This document shows, one piece after another, positions 1-9,202 of a stretch of 64,000 nt of DNA. The first letter of the stretch is position 1; every line of letters starts with the position of its first letter. A model generated the notes under the pieces. That model was not told the origin of the DNA and did not search any database. It worked only from the letters and a program-made list of their open reading frames with translations. The position numbers and the translations under genes were made by a program. The DNA comes from Prorocentrum cordatum (Eukaryota; Sar; Dinophyceae; Prorocentrales; Prorocentraceae). Location of the stretch: NCBI GenBank assembly GCA_963575745.1, contig CAUYUJ010002078.1, forward strand, positions 12,501 to 76,500, read 5' to 3'.

Positions 1-118
1 GCCAGGCGAAGCTAAGATGAAGGTAAGCTAAGCTAAGATAAACCTGAGCTAAGATGAAGCTAAGCGAAGCTAAGATGAAATAAGCTAAGCTAAGATGAGA
101 TAAGCAACGCTAAACTAA
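1..118. repeat. Degenerate CTAAG pentanucleotide microsatellite
   Basis: Runs of CTAAG, CTAAGATGAAG and CTAAGCGAAG fill this stretch up to the first 120 bp module. The last roughly 70 bases, including GATAAGCAACGCTAA, recur at 2235-2298 before the second module, so the flank is copied together with the module. Confidence 0.85.
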
Positions 119-239
119 GGGGACGTAGCTGGGGGAACCACGGGGCGGATACTGGGGGAACCGCCCGGGGCGAGGTGCACTGCCCGGCCCTTTAAGCATA
201 CCGAGTAAGAACCCTTCTAGGCAGAGCCTAGGTAGGGAA
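119..239. repeat. 120 bp dispersed module, copy 1 (left half)
   Basis: The module starts GGGGACGTAGCTGGGGG and ends TAGGCAGAGCCTAGGTAGGG. Near-identical copies lie at 2299-2420 and 2799-2919. Its end (CCTAGGTAGGG) is complementary to the start of the right-hand module at 1699 (CCCTACCTAGG), as expected for the two halves of one inverted-repeat element. It has no coding potential, and I do not recognise it as a known RNA. Confidence 0.8.
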
Positions 240-240
240 T

Positions 241-1690
241 TTGATCATGAATACTTTGCAAAAAACGAAACGAAGTGCACACGCGCGCGTCGTCGCGCGC
301 GCATGCCAAAATTCTTCGGAAACCTTCGGGTTCGGACGGGATTCAAAATCTAGCGTCCAAAAAACGTATTTATTTTGTAAACAAAAAACATGGTTTCCAA
401 TATCAATGGTCAAAATAAGCTTGCGCGCGCGCTCTTGCGAATTCTTAAGATAACCATGGGTTGTTCAACATTGTTTTTCTTTCTTTCTTTTTCAAAAACA
501 AACAATCAAACAAAAACTACCACACGGGCTTCGCGCGCGCGCATGTTGAAATCTTTCGAACGCCTTTGCGCGCGTGCCGTCGCGAGAATGCTTTGCCAAA
601 AAACGGGGCGAAGTGCGCACGCGCACGTCGTCGCGCGCGCATGCCGACATCCTTCAAGAACCTTCGGTGTCGCAGCGATTTCAAAACCGAATGTCCAAAA
701 AACCATTCAAAAGTTTGCGCGCGCGTTCTTGCGAATTCTTGGGAAAGCCACAAGCTTTCAACATGTGTACGGGATTCTGCCAAGCGGGCGCCAGCATTCG
801 CACGCCCTTGCGCGCGCGCTGGGGAGGGCACGATCCGTATCAGATAAAACCATGCGGACGCGAGGACGCCGTCATCGTCGCCGGCGTGATCAGCATCGGC
901 GCCCGCACTGGCCGCGCCTTCGTCGGTGCGAAATCGTCGCCAGCATCGCCACGATCATCATCGTGTCTACCGTAGTCGGCGTTGCCATGATACCGCGCCC
1001 GCCCAAGCTGTCGACTCGCAGTGAAGTGCCCGTTGGGATGCGCCCAGCGGTCAACGCCACCGCGGCCGCGTCGGTGGCGCCAAACAAGCTGGCCGCTGCG
1101 CGCGCGTGCTAGGGTTGGCGCGGACGCAGAGATGTACCAGCCAACGCCAAGCATGCATCGTAATAGCCACCGTATGGGGTTTGCAAACCAAGTTGCGGGT
1201 GGGTGGGTGGGTGGGTGGGTGGGATGTTTGCAAGAGCATGGGACGTGTCAACTCGTTTGTCAAAACCAATTGCACTACATAGAATGCCCCACCTAGTTGC
1301 ACCACATAGATTGCATCGGCATGCGGCGCCAGAGGTCCGCTTGGCAGAATCCCATGAAAATGTTGAAAAACCGAAAGCTTGTTCAGGAATCCGCAGGAGC
1401 GCGAGCGCAGGCATTTTTGAAAACTGGTGTTGCAAAACAATTGTTCATGCGCTTCCGGGACGCTCAATGTGAAAACCCTTGCGAAACCTAAGGTTGTTGT
1501 TAACATGTTCACATGCGCGCGCGACGACGCCCACGTGTGCACTGCGCCCCACGTGTTGCAAGGGATTCTTGCGACAGTACGCGCGCAAGGGCGTTCGAGC
1601 GATTCCGATATGCGCGCGCGAGAGGCCCATGTGGTAGCAAGTTAGGAAAGTTTTCCAAGCTTAAGGAACTGCTTTAAAACAAAAAACAAC
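241..1690. repeat. GCGC-rich dispersed repeat, copy A
   Basis: This stretch has repeated GCGCGCGC-rich motifs (for example CGCGCGTCGTCGCGCGCGCAT), poly-T/poly-A patches, a GTGGGTGGGTGGG run at 1198-1222 and short LTGCACCACATAG-type DNA repeats. The core at about 850-1330 (CATGATACCGCGCCCGCCC, then GGGTGG, then GCACCACATAG) matches 54.4-54.9 kb and 55.7-56.1 kb in the same orientation. It occupies the A-rich linker that joins the left and right modules in copy 2, so it was probably inserted there. The overlapping open frames in it (up to 240 codons) look like by-products of GCGC repetition. I do not call a gene. Confidence 0.65.
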
Positions 1691-1698
1691 AACAATTA

Positions 1699-1750
1699 CC
1701 CCAGTGCGACCCTACCTAGGAGTTGGAGCCCCTAGGAAAGCAGCATTAGT
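1699..1750. repeat. Right-hand module, copy 1
   Basis: CCCCAGTGCGACCCTACCTA through GCAGCATTAGT is almost identical to 2440-2491. It starts with the complement of the left module's end. Confidence 0.8.
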
Positions 1751-1828
1751 AGTAACGGTAAACGCCGTCCTCCTCCTTCTCCTCATCGTCGTAGTTGCCT
1801 TTGCTTTTGCTTGTTGTTGTTTTTGGAT

Positions 1829-1922
1829 GCTTTGCGTTTGCTTTTGCTTTGCTTTGCTTTGCTTTGCTTTGCTTTGCTTTGCTTTGCTTTGCTTTGCTTT
1901 GCTTTGCTTTGCTTTGCGTTGC
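1829..1922. repeat. (GCTTT)n microsatellite
   Basis: About 18 copies of GCTTT, nearly perfect at 1842-1917. The unit is five bases, so every frame reads a repeating LLCFA pattern. This is not a coding signal. Confidence 0.95.
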
Positions 1923-1969
1923 TTGTGATTTGATGTGCTGTTGCTGCTGTTCTGTTGCCTTTGCGTTGC

Positions 1970-2210
1970 TGCTATGCTATGCTATGCTATGCTATGCTAT
2001 GCTGCATTATGCTATGCTATGGTATGCTATGCTGCGCTATGCTGCACTATGCTTTGCTACGCTAGGCTGCGCTATGTTGTGCTAGGCTATGGCATGATAG
2101 TATATGCTGCGCTGTGCTATGCTATGCTATGCTATGATATGCTATGCTATGCTGCGCTATGCTATGCTATGCTGTGCTATGACATGCTATGATATGTTAT
2201 GATCTGCTAA
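1970..2210. repeat. (GCTAT)n microsatellite
   Basis: Imperfect GCTAT with GCTGC, GCTGT and GATAT variants. It grades into GCTAA units at about 2205. Confidence 0.95.
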
Positions 2211-2298
2211 GCTAAGCTAAGCTAAAGCTACAGCTAAGCGAAGCTAAGATGAAGCTAAGCTAAGCTAAGCTAAGATGAGATAAGCAACGCTAAGCTAA
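2205..2298. repeat. (GCTAA)n microsatellite
   Basis: GCTAA/GCTAAGATGAA units lead directly into the second 120 bp module and are homologous to 50-118. Confidence 0.9.
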
Positions 2299-2491
2299 GG
2301 GGACGTAACTGGGGGAACTGCGGGGCGGATCCTGGGGGAACCGCCCGGGGCGATTCCCACTGCCCGGCCCCAATAAAGTTAGAGAGTAAGAACCCTTCTA
2401 GGCAGAGCCTAGGTAGGGAAAAACAAACAACAAAAAATGCCCCAGTGCGACCCTACCTAGAAGTTGGAGCCCCTAGGAAAGCAGCATTAGT
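2299..2491. mobile_element. Compact two-module element between microsatellites, copy 2
   Basis: The left module (2299-2420) and right module (2440-2491) are joined by a 19 bp A-rich linker. The element is bounded exactly by (GCTAA)n on the left and (GCTAT)n on the right. Inner ends CCTAGGTAGGG and CCCTACCTAGG are complementary. This may be the compact form of the element that is expanded in copy 1. Calling it a non-autonomous transposable element is an inference. Confidence 0.55.
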
Positions 2492-2785
2492 TGCTATGCT
2501 ATGCTATGCTATGCTTTGCCATGCTATGCTATGCTATGCTATGCTGCGCTATGCTATGCTATGCTATGCTATGCTATGCTATGCTATGCTGCACTATGCT
2601 ATGCTATGCTATGTCATGCTGCGCTGTGCTATGCTATGATATGCTATGCTATGCTACGCTATGCTATGTTATGTTATGTTGCGCTATGCTATGCTATGCT
2701 ATGCTGCGCTATGCTATGTTATGCTATGCTGTGCTTGGTTATGTTATGCTATGCTATGATATGCTCATGCAGCGCTGCGCTATGC
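2491..2785. repeat. (GCTAT)n microsatellite
   Basis: About 300 bp of imperfect GCTAT, ending in GCTAAGCTAAGG before the third module. Confidence 0.95.
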
Positions 2786-2798
2786 TAAGCTAAGCTAA

Positions 2799-2919
2799 GG
2801 GGACGTAACTGGGGGAACCGCGGGGCGGATCCTGGGGAAACCGCCCGGGGCGATTTACACTGCCCGGCCCCTTTAAGATAGAGAGTAAGAACACTTCTAG
2901 GCAGAGCCTAGGTAGGGAA
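2799..2919. repeat. 120 bp dispersed module, copy 3 (left half only)
   Basis: Same sequence as 119-239 and 2299-2420 with few changes. No right-hand module follows within 2 kb, so this copy is truncated or interrupted after GTAGGGAACAAAC. Confidence 0.8.
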
Positions 2920-2929
2920 CAAACGATTC

Positions 2930-3165
2930 TGATGTTTTCAAAAACTCGCAAAAGCCCGAGCGGATGTTGCTTTGAAAACTATTGATGCGAAACCATATGT
3001 GTTTATATGTGTTCGGGACACTCGACTTTCAAACGCCTTACGAACCCTAAGGTTTTAAAAGCTTCCGGCATGCGCGCGCGACGACGCGCGCGTGTGCACG
3101 TCGCCCCATGTTTTGCAAACTGTTTCCTTTGATAAACAAATGCGCGCGCATAGTATTTTTGCAGA
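2930..3165. repeat. Fragment of GCGC-rich dispersed repeat
   Basis: The segment (TTCGGGACACTCGACTTTC, then CGAACCCTAAGGTT, then GCATGCGCGCGCGACGACG) parallels 1430-1600 of copy A in the same order. It directly follows module copy 3, as copy A follows module copy 1. Confidence 0.6.
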
Positions 3166-3289
3166 GGATGATGAGAGTTCATATTCAGGATGGACTATTG
3201 GGCAGAATCATATGTAAATTGAAATACGAAAAGGGGACTCGTTAATTCCAGGGGGGAGATCCGAATACTCTTTAAGAAAATAAAATCTC

Positions 3290-3435
3290 GGCGGCGACGG
3301 GGCGGCGACGAGGCGGGGACGGCGAGCACGGAGCCGCCAGACCGCCAGCTGGGCCCAGATCACGGGCGGCGACGAGGCCGCGACGGGGCGGCGACGGCGA
3401 GCCCGGAGCCGCCAGACCGCTGGCCAGGCCCGGTT
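3290..3435. repeat. GC-rich tandem duplication, about 80 bp units
   Basis: Two units of GGCGGCGACG with CGGAGCCGCCAGACCGC are centred near 3330 and 3405. No recognisable protein results. 3166-3289 shows nothing I recognise. Confidence 0.7.
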
Positions 3436-3514
3436 CCTTGGAAAGGAGATCAGAACCTCGAAGCGCAAGATGCACGTCCTGATACTGGAGAAAAGCCCCA
3501 ATCCGAACCTTTTT

Positions 3515-3605
3515 GGGGCTATAGGGCTATGGGGCTATAGGGCTATAGGGCTATTAGGGCTATTAGGGCTATAGGGCTATAGGGCTACAGGGCTATAGGG
3601 CTACC
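3515..3605. repeat. GGGCTATA minisatellite
   Basis: About ten units of GGGCTATA or GGGCTATTA, 8-9 bp each. They resemble but do not match the TTTAGGG telomere repeat. Confidence 0.85.
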
Positions 3606-3978
3606 GAAATCGGCGCCAACCCCTCACCTAACCATGTGAATCCGCTAGGACCCCTACAGAGGCAAGCTCTGACTGGGAATAGTCAACCTTTATACCTCGT
3701 GGCCTCGACGGGCCTCCTCGGCTCGGCGGAGACGAGGGAGGCGAGAGGGCACGGGCGGCGGAAGGAGAAGCCTGGCCCGGCGGCGCCGTGTAGGCCATGT
3801 TGCCAAGGGCCACCTGCGAGGGGAGACGTGCGCGGAACGAGCTCAAATTGAGACATGGGTTGGGATGTCCTGCCCTGTCCCTGCCAGGCACCAAGTCTGC
3901 AGCCCAGCTTCGCCAAAGCGCTGGGCGAGCCCGATACCATGGTCACGAGCGCAACGAGCGCTCAGCATTCAACAAGCA
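3606..3978. other. No recognisable gene
   Basis: GC-rich single-copy-looking DNA. Open frames up to 88 codons overlap on both strands. None has a recognisable domain. Confidence 0.5.
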
Positions 3979-3984
3979 TCGTCC

Positions 3985-4029
<45 letters not shown>

Positions 4030-4035
4030 CCATCA
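3979..4035. repeat. (GTCATC)n microsatellite
   Basis: About nine GTCATC units. The open frames across it read VIVIVI or SSSSSS according to phase. Confidence 0.9.
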
Positions 4036-4781
4036 TCACAGTATCCGACTGCAGGGGAGCATCTTGTTACCGAGCGCAATGCCAGCATCTGCAAGAGACC
4101 AGCGCCGACCGTGACATCACCTTACATGGTAGTACAGCTATGAACGCGCCGCGAGCTCGACTCGAGCAATCCATGGGCAAGGAGGCTGTCGTGAGGTCAT
4201 TGCCATGCCATTATGCGATGAAGAGAAGGGGAATGAGGGAGGGGGTGCAAGACGAGAGTGAAGGTGGGAGGGATGCAGCAGAAGCCAGGAGGGAAAGGAG
4301 TCCTGCAAAAAGCGAGTCTCGGACCTTCCAGCCTGCACAGGGGCTGAGCGGCCCCCATTTCGCAGGCATGCAGGCTTGACCTTGACCTTGACCTTGGTCT
4401 GAAGGTAAATTGCCCATGACTGGGAGTAACCATGGTTCTGTGCATAGGTATTCTGGCTGGGCTCAAGGTTCAGAGCTTGGGGAATGTGGGGCCCAAGTCG
4501 GCCAGTGCATCGATCGCCCGTCCAACAGTGGGCAGCGCAACCTTCGGGGTAGGCCTCAGAAAAAGAAGTGCAAACCACAACGTAAAAGAGAGCAGGAGGC
4601 GGTCGAAATGGGATCATTGCCTTACTCCCCCCCTCCTGCTATTTCGCGTTCCATTCTGTGTTTATACGGTCGTTCGAAAACTTCTGTCTGCTTGATGATC
4701 CAAATGCGCTGTCCTATAGAAGTCCCAGCTCCATGCAAGGAGACCTTGTTCCGTGTACCCCCTCGTTTGCTCCAAGCTATG
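4036..4781. other. No recognisable gene
   Basis: Contains a short CTTGAC repeat at 4377-4396 and overlapping open frames of up to 174 codons on both strands. I recognise no domain in them. Confidence 0.5.
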
Positions 4782-4900
4782 GCAATGGCTTCCTCTGCTA
4801 CTGTAATGGCTTCCCCTGCTAGTGCAAGGGCTTCCACTACTACTGTAATGGCTTCCCCTGCTATTGCAAGGGTTTCCAGTGGCTATTCCAATGGCGCCCC
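4782..4900 (+). repeat. 21 bp minisatellite, multiple of three
   Basis: About 5.5 units of 21 bp, alternating GTAATGGCTTCCCCTGCTA and GCAAGGGCTTCCACTACTA forms (42 bp super-period). In phase with the plus frame at 4410-4928 it reads seven-residue units such as VMASPAS/ARASTTT. The protein has no recognisable domain. Confidence 0.75.
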
Positions 4901-4928
4901 TACAATCGTCCCACAATGGTCAAACTGA

Positions 4929-5098
4929 GAGGTAGAATAGAATGACATAGAGCAGAGTTAAAAGACGTAAAGAGGTGCAGATGCGCAGAGTAGAATAACG
5001 CAGAATAGAGCAGATTAGGGTTGAGTAGAGTAAAGTAGAGTAGAGTAGAGTAGAATAGTGTAGAGTAGAGTGGAGCATGGTAGACTATAGCAGGGTAG
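4929..5098. repeat. (TAGAG)n degenerate microsatellite
   Basis: Degenerate AGAGT units are cleanest at 5020-5070. Confidence 0.85.
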
Positions 5099-5310
5099 GA
5101 GGCCACCAAGACACCCATGATCACCTCCAAAACGGCCCTGAAGCGCCCCAAGGGGGCCCCAAGTCGGCTCAGAGAGGCCCCCTAAGACCGCTTCCGACGG
5201 CGTCAGACGGGCCAGGAACGCCCTAAGAGGCCCCCAAGAAACCCAAAAAGGTCCCCGAGAGGCCCAAGGAGGCTTCCAAGAGGCCTCCGAGAGGCCCACA
5301 AGAAGCTCAT
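5099..5310. repeat. GGCC/AAGA-rich dispersed repeat, copy 1
   Basis: Clusters of GGCCCCCAAGA and GAGAGGCCC. The block CTTCCGACGGCGTCAGACGG followed by GCCAGGAACG aligns with 15.26-15.31 kb, so this is true homology, not just shared composition. Confidence 0.75.
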
Positions 5311-5861
5311 AGAAGGCCCCAATTGGGGTGCGGTGGCGCGCGCAGGCGGCGGCGGCGGGTTCGGCGGTGGGGGCGGGGGGTGGCGGGCGGGCGTTGAAAC
5401 GGGGGATGGGGGTAGAGTTGTGCAAAAATCCAAAGGAGCACATGCTGCGTGATGCGCTGGGGAGGAGAACGCGGAGGGTGGAACGGAGCGGGCGGGGGCG
5501 GGGTGGGGGGGCATGGGCGGGCGGGCGTTACACGGGATAGATCATGAAAGCGACACGCATGTTTCATAATTTCTTGCGCTATGTTTTATAGTTCGATGCG
5601 ACGGTTTGCTGAAACGCAGCGCTAGTTTCAGGAAGCAATGGTTGTTGGCGTCGATGCCTGCGTCAGCATAGCCACGCGCACCTGATGCTCCAGCGCACCT
5701 GACCAAGTTAGTAACTAAGTTAGCAACCTAGTTATAACTAAGCGAGTGACCAAATTAATAACACAGTTATAACCAAGATGCCTAACTCAAATATATGTGC
5801 AACAACTATAGATTATCACCGCAACAAGTTAACAACCACCACATCCATCCCAGAAGAGTTC
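5311..5861. other. No recognisable gene
   Basis: G-rich up to 5530, then more AT-rich DNA with a short AGTTAGTAACTAAGTTAG repeat near 5705-5775. No coding signal recognised. Confidence 0.5.
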
Positions 5862-5918
5862 TCCTCCTCCTCTTCCTGGGACTCCTCCGCCTCCTCCTAC
5901 TTTTCCTCCTCCTCCTCC
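5862..5918. repeat. (TCC)n tract
   Basis: An imperfect TCC tract runs directly into the spliced-leader relic. Confidence 0.85.
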
Positions 5919-5939
5919 TCCGTAGCCATTTTGGCTAAG
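5919..5939 (+). other. Relic dinoflagellate spliced leader (DinoSL)
   Basis: TCCGTAGCCATTTTGGCT followed by AAG matches the 22-nt leader trans-spliced to dinoflagellate mRNAs (D-CCGTAGCCATTTTGGCTCAAG), with one C missing before AAG. The genome normally lacks this sequence upstream of genes, because it is added to RNA. Its presence here therefore implies that a spliced RNA was reverse-transcribed and reinserted. It lies 64 bases before the first ATG of the ORF1-like frame. A full SL RNA gene is excluded: no donor site follows. Confidence 0.85.
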
Positions 5940-6002
5940 GCTCGGAAGTCTCTGGGCCTTCTGATATGTTGCGTAAGCTGGTGCTCGCGCTGACACACAG
6001 AG

Positions 6003-6873
6003 GTGTGTAGTCATGGCGGCCGCGCAGCATCGAGCGTGGTCAACTTGCAAGGCGGGTGCGACGCACGAGTGGAACGATGTCTTGTAGGCAAGCCAGTGCA
6101 AGCGAATGAGTATCGTTTAACCGATCCCCATCCCCAGCGGCGTGGCCTGGGCCCCGCTGGCCGATTTACCCCCCTAGATGGGGATATCGGTCGTTATCTT
6201 CGGGTTTCGAGGGGTGTCTCCCCAACTGGGGTGGTAATTTGGTGGAGGTCTCGAAGGGGATGGAGATGGAGATGGGGACAGTTAAACCATACCGAGCGCA
6301 GAAAGTGCGGACGGCAGGTGGAGCTCTTCAAGTCCAAGACGTTGAAGAGCGACGCCGCCGCCCTTGTCGACACTGGCAAGTCCCAGCCAACGGTCGAAGG
6401 TCTGCTCGCGCAGGCGGCGTCGATCTCCAACGACCCCACGCTGAACAATGGCTCCCAACTGCGCGCTTCGCGCTGCGCGAAGCGCGAAGTGCGAACTCTC
6501 GCGCCGCCTCCCAGGGGAGAAAAGGAGGATGAGGAGGAATCGGAGCCGAACCGCGAAGCGCGAAGCGCGAATAACTTCGCGCCCTCGAAGGCGCCCTTGC
6601 TGAAGCAGGTGTTGGCAGAGCATGTGAAAAAGGGTCAGTCCACGGCGCAGTCTCCGCCAGTCGTTCCAGCGGCGGAGGCGGTGCGCATGGCGGAAGGAGC
6701 ATGGAAGCAGGCGTTCACACAGCACGAGCAGGCCGCGGCGCAGGCGCGGCGCTGCAAGGAGAGCCTTGAGAAGGCCAAGGCCCGCGGGGTCGAGGCGATC
6801 AGGGCTCCGGCAGCAGCGGAGATCAGCCGCAAGGTGGCCGCCAAGGCCATCGCTCGCGAGATGGGCGTCGACG

Positions 6874-6906
<33 letters not shown>

Positions 6907-7460
6907 CTCCGACAGGAGGCAGTGGTTCCACCTTCATCGCGCAGCAGTGGGACACGGCCTTCTTCGCCGAGCTCGACCAGCTCGAGCGCAGCGAGACGGA
7001 GCGGCAGACCCTCGAGAAGTGTGGGGAGGACTTGCAGGCAGCCGGGTCCCATGTCTCGGCCAAGGCAGGGGAGATAAATCGGTGGAAGGCGTCCGTGGCC
7101 GAGGTCTGGCTGAACATCAAGGAGCGGATGCCCAAGAAGAGGAAGACGGGCAAGGAGACGGCAGCGGCGGGCGACAGCGGCGACGGCCCAGGCGGCCCTC
7201 CTCCCACGGCGGCCGCGCCTGCCCCAGGCCCGTCCCAGGAGGAGGGTCGACTCCGAGGTCGCGCGCATCCGCCAGGCCCGGGAGGCAGGCGCGGTCGTGG
7301 CGGCTCAGGCTGCCGCCGCCCCGTGCGACCCGCCGCAGGGCAGCGCCGCGGGCGCGGGCGGCGGCGCTGGACAGTGATCCAGCGCGGTGGCTCTGGAGGC
7401 CCAGCGGCCCCCAGCCCAGCCGCCAGCGGTGCCGCAGGGCGCAGCAGGGCAGGCCTGTGA
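6003..7460 (+). pseudogene. LINE-1 ORF1-like protein, partly degenerate
   Basis: A 485-codon frame starts at an ATG 64 bases after the spliced-leader relic. Residues about 225-295 are Ala/Gln/Arg-rich with heptad spacing (AWKQAFTQHEQAAAQARRC). A serine run (CAG/AGC repeat, 6880-6905), a helical segment and a basic KKRKTGK patch near 377-385 follow. This is the layout of a LINE ORF1 nucleic-acid-binding protein, but I see no definite zinc knuckle. The frame becomes Arg/Gly-rich after about 7240, where the neighbouring frame looks more protein-like, so a frameshift is likely there. Two CGCGAAGCGCGAAG repeats sit inside it at 6476 and 6559. Confidence 0.5.
6459..6592. repeat. CGCGAAGCGCGAAG direct repeat pair with hairpin potential
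   Basis: CGCGAAGCGCGAAG(T/C)GCGAA, then CGCGCC, occurs at about 6476-6505 and 6559-6590. The first copy is preceded by GCGCTTCGCGC, its complement, giving a strong hairpin. Confidence 0.7.
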
Positions 7461-8248
7461 GTCTGCAGCAGCCGTGCCCGACGAGGAGGGCGAGCAGGAG
7501 TGCAAGAGGTTCTTCGCGCCACAGATTTGGCGGAAGTCCCGGGCGCACCTCTGCAGGAGCGACATCAGATGTCGGTACCAGTACATGGGCATCGTCGAGA
7601 CCCATGTCGCGGGCAGCGGACCCACTCGCAGCGAGTGGGCTCGCAAAGCGCAGGCGTCCAAGTGGCGCTTCCTCGACAACGGCGCCAGAGGCACGGGCAA
7701 GGGGAAGTCCGAGGCTGCTCGTGAAAGAGCAACAGAGGGCGGGGAAGCCTTCCCAGCCAGGAACTACAGGCACGCCTAGCGCTTCAGCGAGAAGGCGCGG
7801 GGACCTACCCGCCTGAGGCGCCGAGGGGAGCGACTAGTTCGACGGGTTCCTTCCAGTGCTGGTTCATCAGAAGGGCTACTCCTTCGTGGTGATCGCTTTC
7901 TACGGTCATCCTTCGATCGGCTTCGCGCAGGCCAACATCATGAGGCACGGCAAGGTCGGCGCCTTCGAGATAAGCCTACAGCTCCCGTGGTGCATAGTGG
8001 GCGATTTCAACATACATGTTTGTTTTACCATGGCTAAATCTCAGCTTTTGCGTCAGATTGGTGGGCATGTCATGAGGTCCGAAGTGGAATACACGTGCAT
8101 GGGTTGCTCTGGGAGTTCAGACTTGGATTATATCATTGCAGGTGCCGCTTGCATACCGTATACAAGAATGTTGAAGCCGTGTCGCACGTTCCCTGGAGGC
8201 CGTACTGTGGTCTGTCAATCTGTCTGCAGGGGCCTGGCCAGCAAGTAA
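7387..8248 (+). pseudogene. LINE-1 endonuclease domain (EEP/APE type), frameshifted
   Basis: This domain would nick target DNA to prime reverse transcription. In the frame 7387-7779, YQYMGIVETHV (residues about 60-70) contains the catalytic Glu of the family's QE-T-H motif. Residues further on align with the usual TGxGGTSGG region. The domain resumes in another frame at 7856-8248: FVVIAFYGHPSIGF, then PWCIVGDFN with the GDFN catalytic signature, then SSDLDYIIAGAA matching the LDY motif. At least one frameshift lies between 7779 and 7856. It cannot be translated as one chain. Confidence 0.75.
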
Positions 8249-9202
8249 AGATGCGGAAGCTGGCTTCTGCCCCTCGCTTGCCCCGCGCTGAGAGACACAG
8301 AGCGGGCCCCACCGCAGGGTCCAAGTACAGCAAGGCACGCAGCGATCGTCTTGTGCAGAGCGAGTTGGCCCGTGAGAAAAAACAGCGCGCTTAACGATGG
8401 GCTGCTCTCAAAATGTCCCGAGGCAGCCCGCCGAGACATGCAGCAGGGAGGACCTGAGCAGCGTGGGTGATCCAGGCGCCGCTGCTGCGTCCGCGTCTGC
8501 TCTCGGCGAGGCGTCTCGCGAGGACTTCGAAGCTTTGTGCTTTGAGGAGTCCGAGAGTGAGGAGGACCCTTGGGCCCGGGAGTCGACGTTCCAACCAGCG
8601 GCGCAGGTCGAGAGGAACAGTCCGGAGTCGAGACCAGCGCCCCTCTCTGGAGCCACTGCATCAGTCCATCACAGTAGTTCAACCGATTTCCAGTCAGCGG
8701 CCTCGGCGGGTGAGAGCCGGGCCCAACCCAGCGATCGTCCTCAGGAGGTTGACCCCAATGGAGCGGGTCAGGGTCCGTCCAACTCCGCTGCCACTGTTGC
8801 TGCTTCTCCGTCTCCCCCCGTCTCTGCATCTTCTTGGTCCGTAGTTTCGGCTCAAATTGGATGGTCTCAACACTCTCTTAATGAAGTCTTGCCCGCCGTG
8901 CGCCCGCTGCCTGGATAGAGACGGTGGAGAAGACGATCGCGCTCCATCACGGACAGGACCCCCCACGGCAATCGCGCGCTCGAGGGTTTCAGCCAGTCGT
9001 GGCTCCTGTCCATCAGGCCGTCCATCTTCGAGAACAGCCACTGCACGACGCGGTGGCAAGCTGGTGGGCCAGTGCACATTATGTGCTTCAGAAGTGGTTG
9101 CGGCATCGTATCCGGAAGAACGGACCAGTTCAGACTCAGCAGCTCTGCGCGGCAGCAGAAAGGATTGATGGCAGTGCCCCCGACGGTGTATGAACCATCA
9201 AG
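8249..9202 (+). pseudogene. LINE-1 linker between endonuclease and RT
   Basis: The plus-frame segment at 8924-9193 carries SRARGFQPVVAPV and LHDAVASWWA. These patterns resemble the linker of dinoflagellate LINE polyproteins between the nuclease and polymerase. The preceding 650 bases are open in several frames but hold no motif I can name. Stops and frame changes show decay. Confidence 0.5.

Noticed and set aside
3515-3605. Interstitial telomere repeat
   Set aside because: Units are GGGCTATA or GGGCTATTA rather than TTTAGGG; only isolated TTAGGG matches occur.
5919-5939. Functional SL RNA gene
   Set aside because: No GT donor or Sm-binding site follows the leader, and it is not in a tandem unit; a relic from retroposition fits better.
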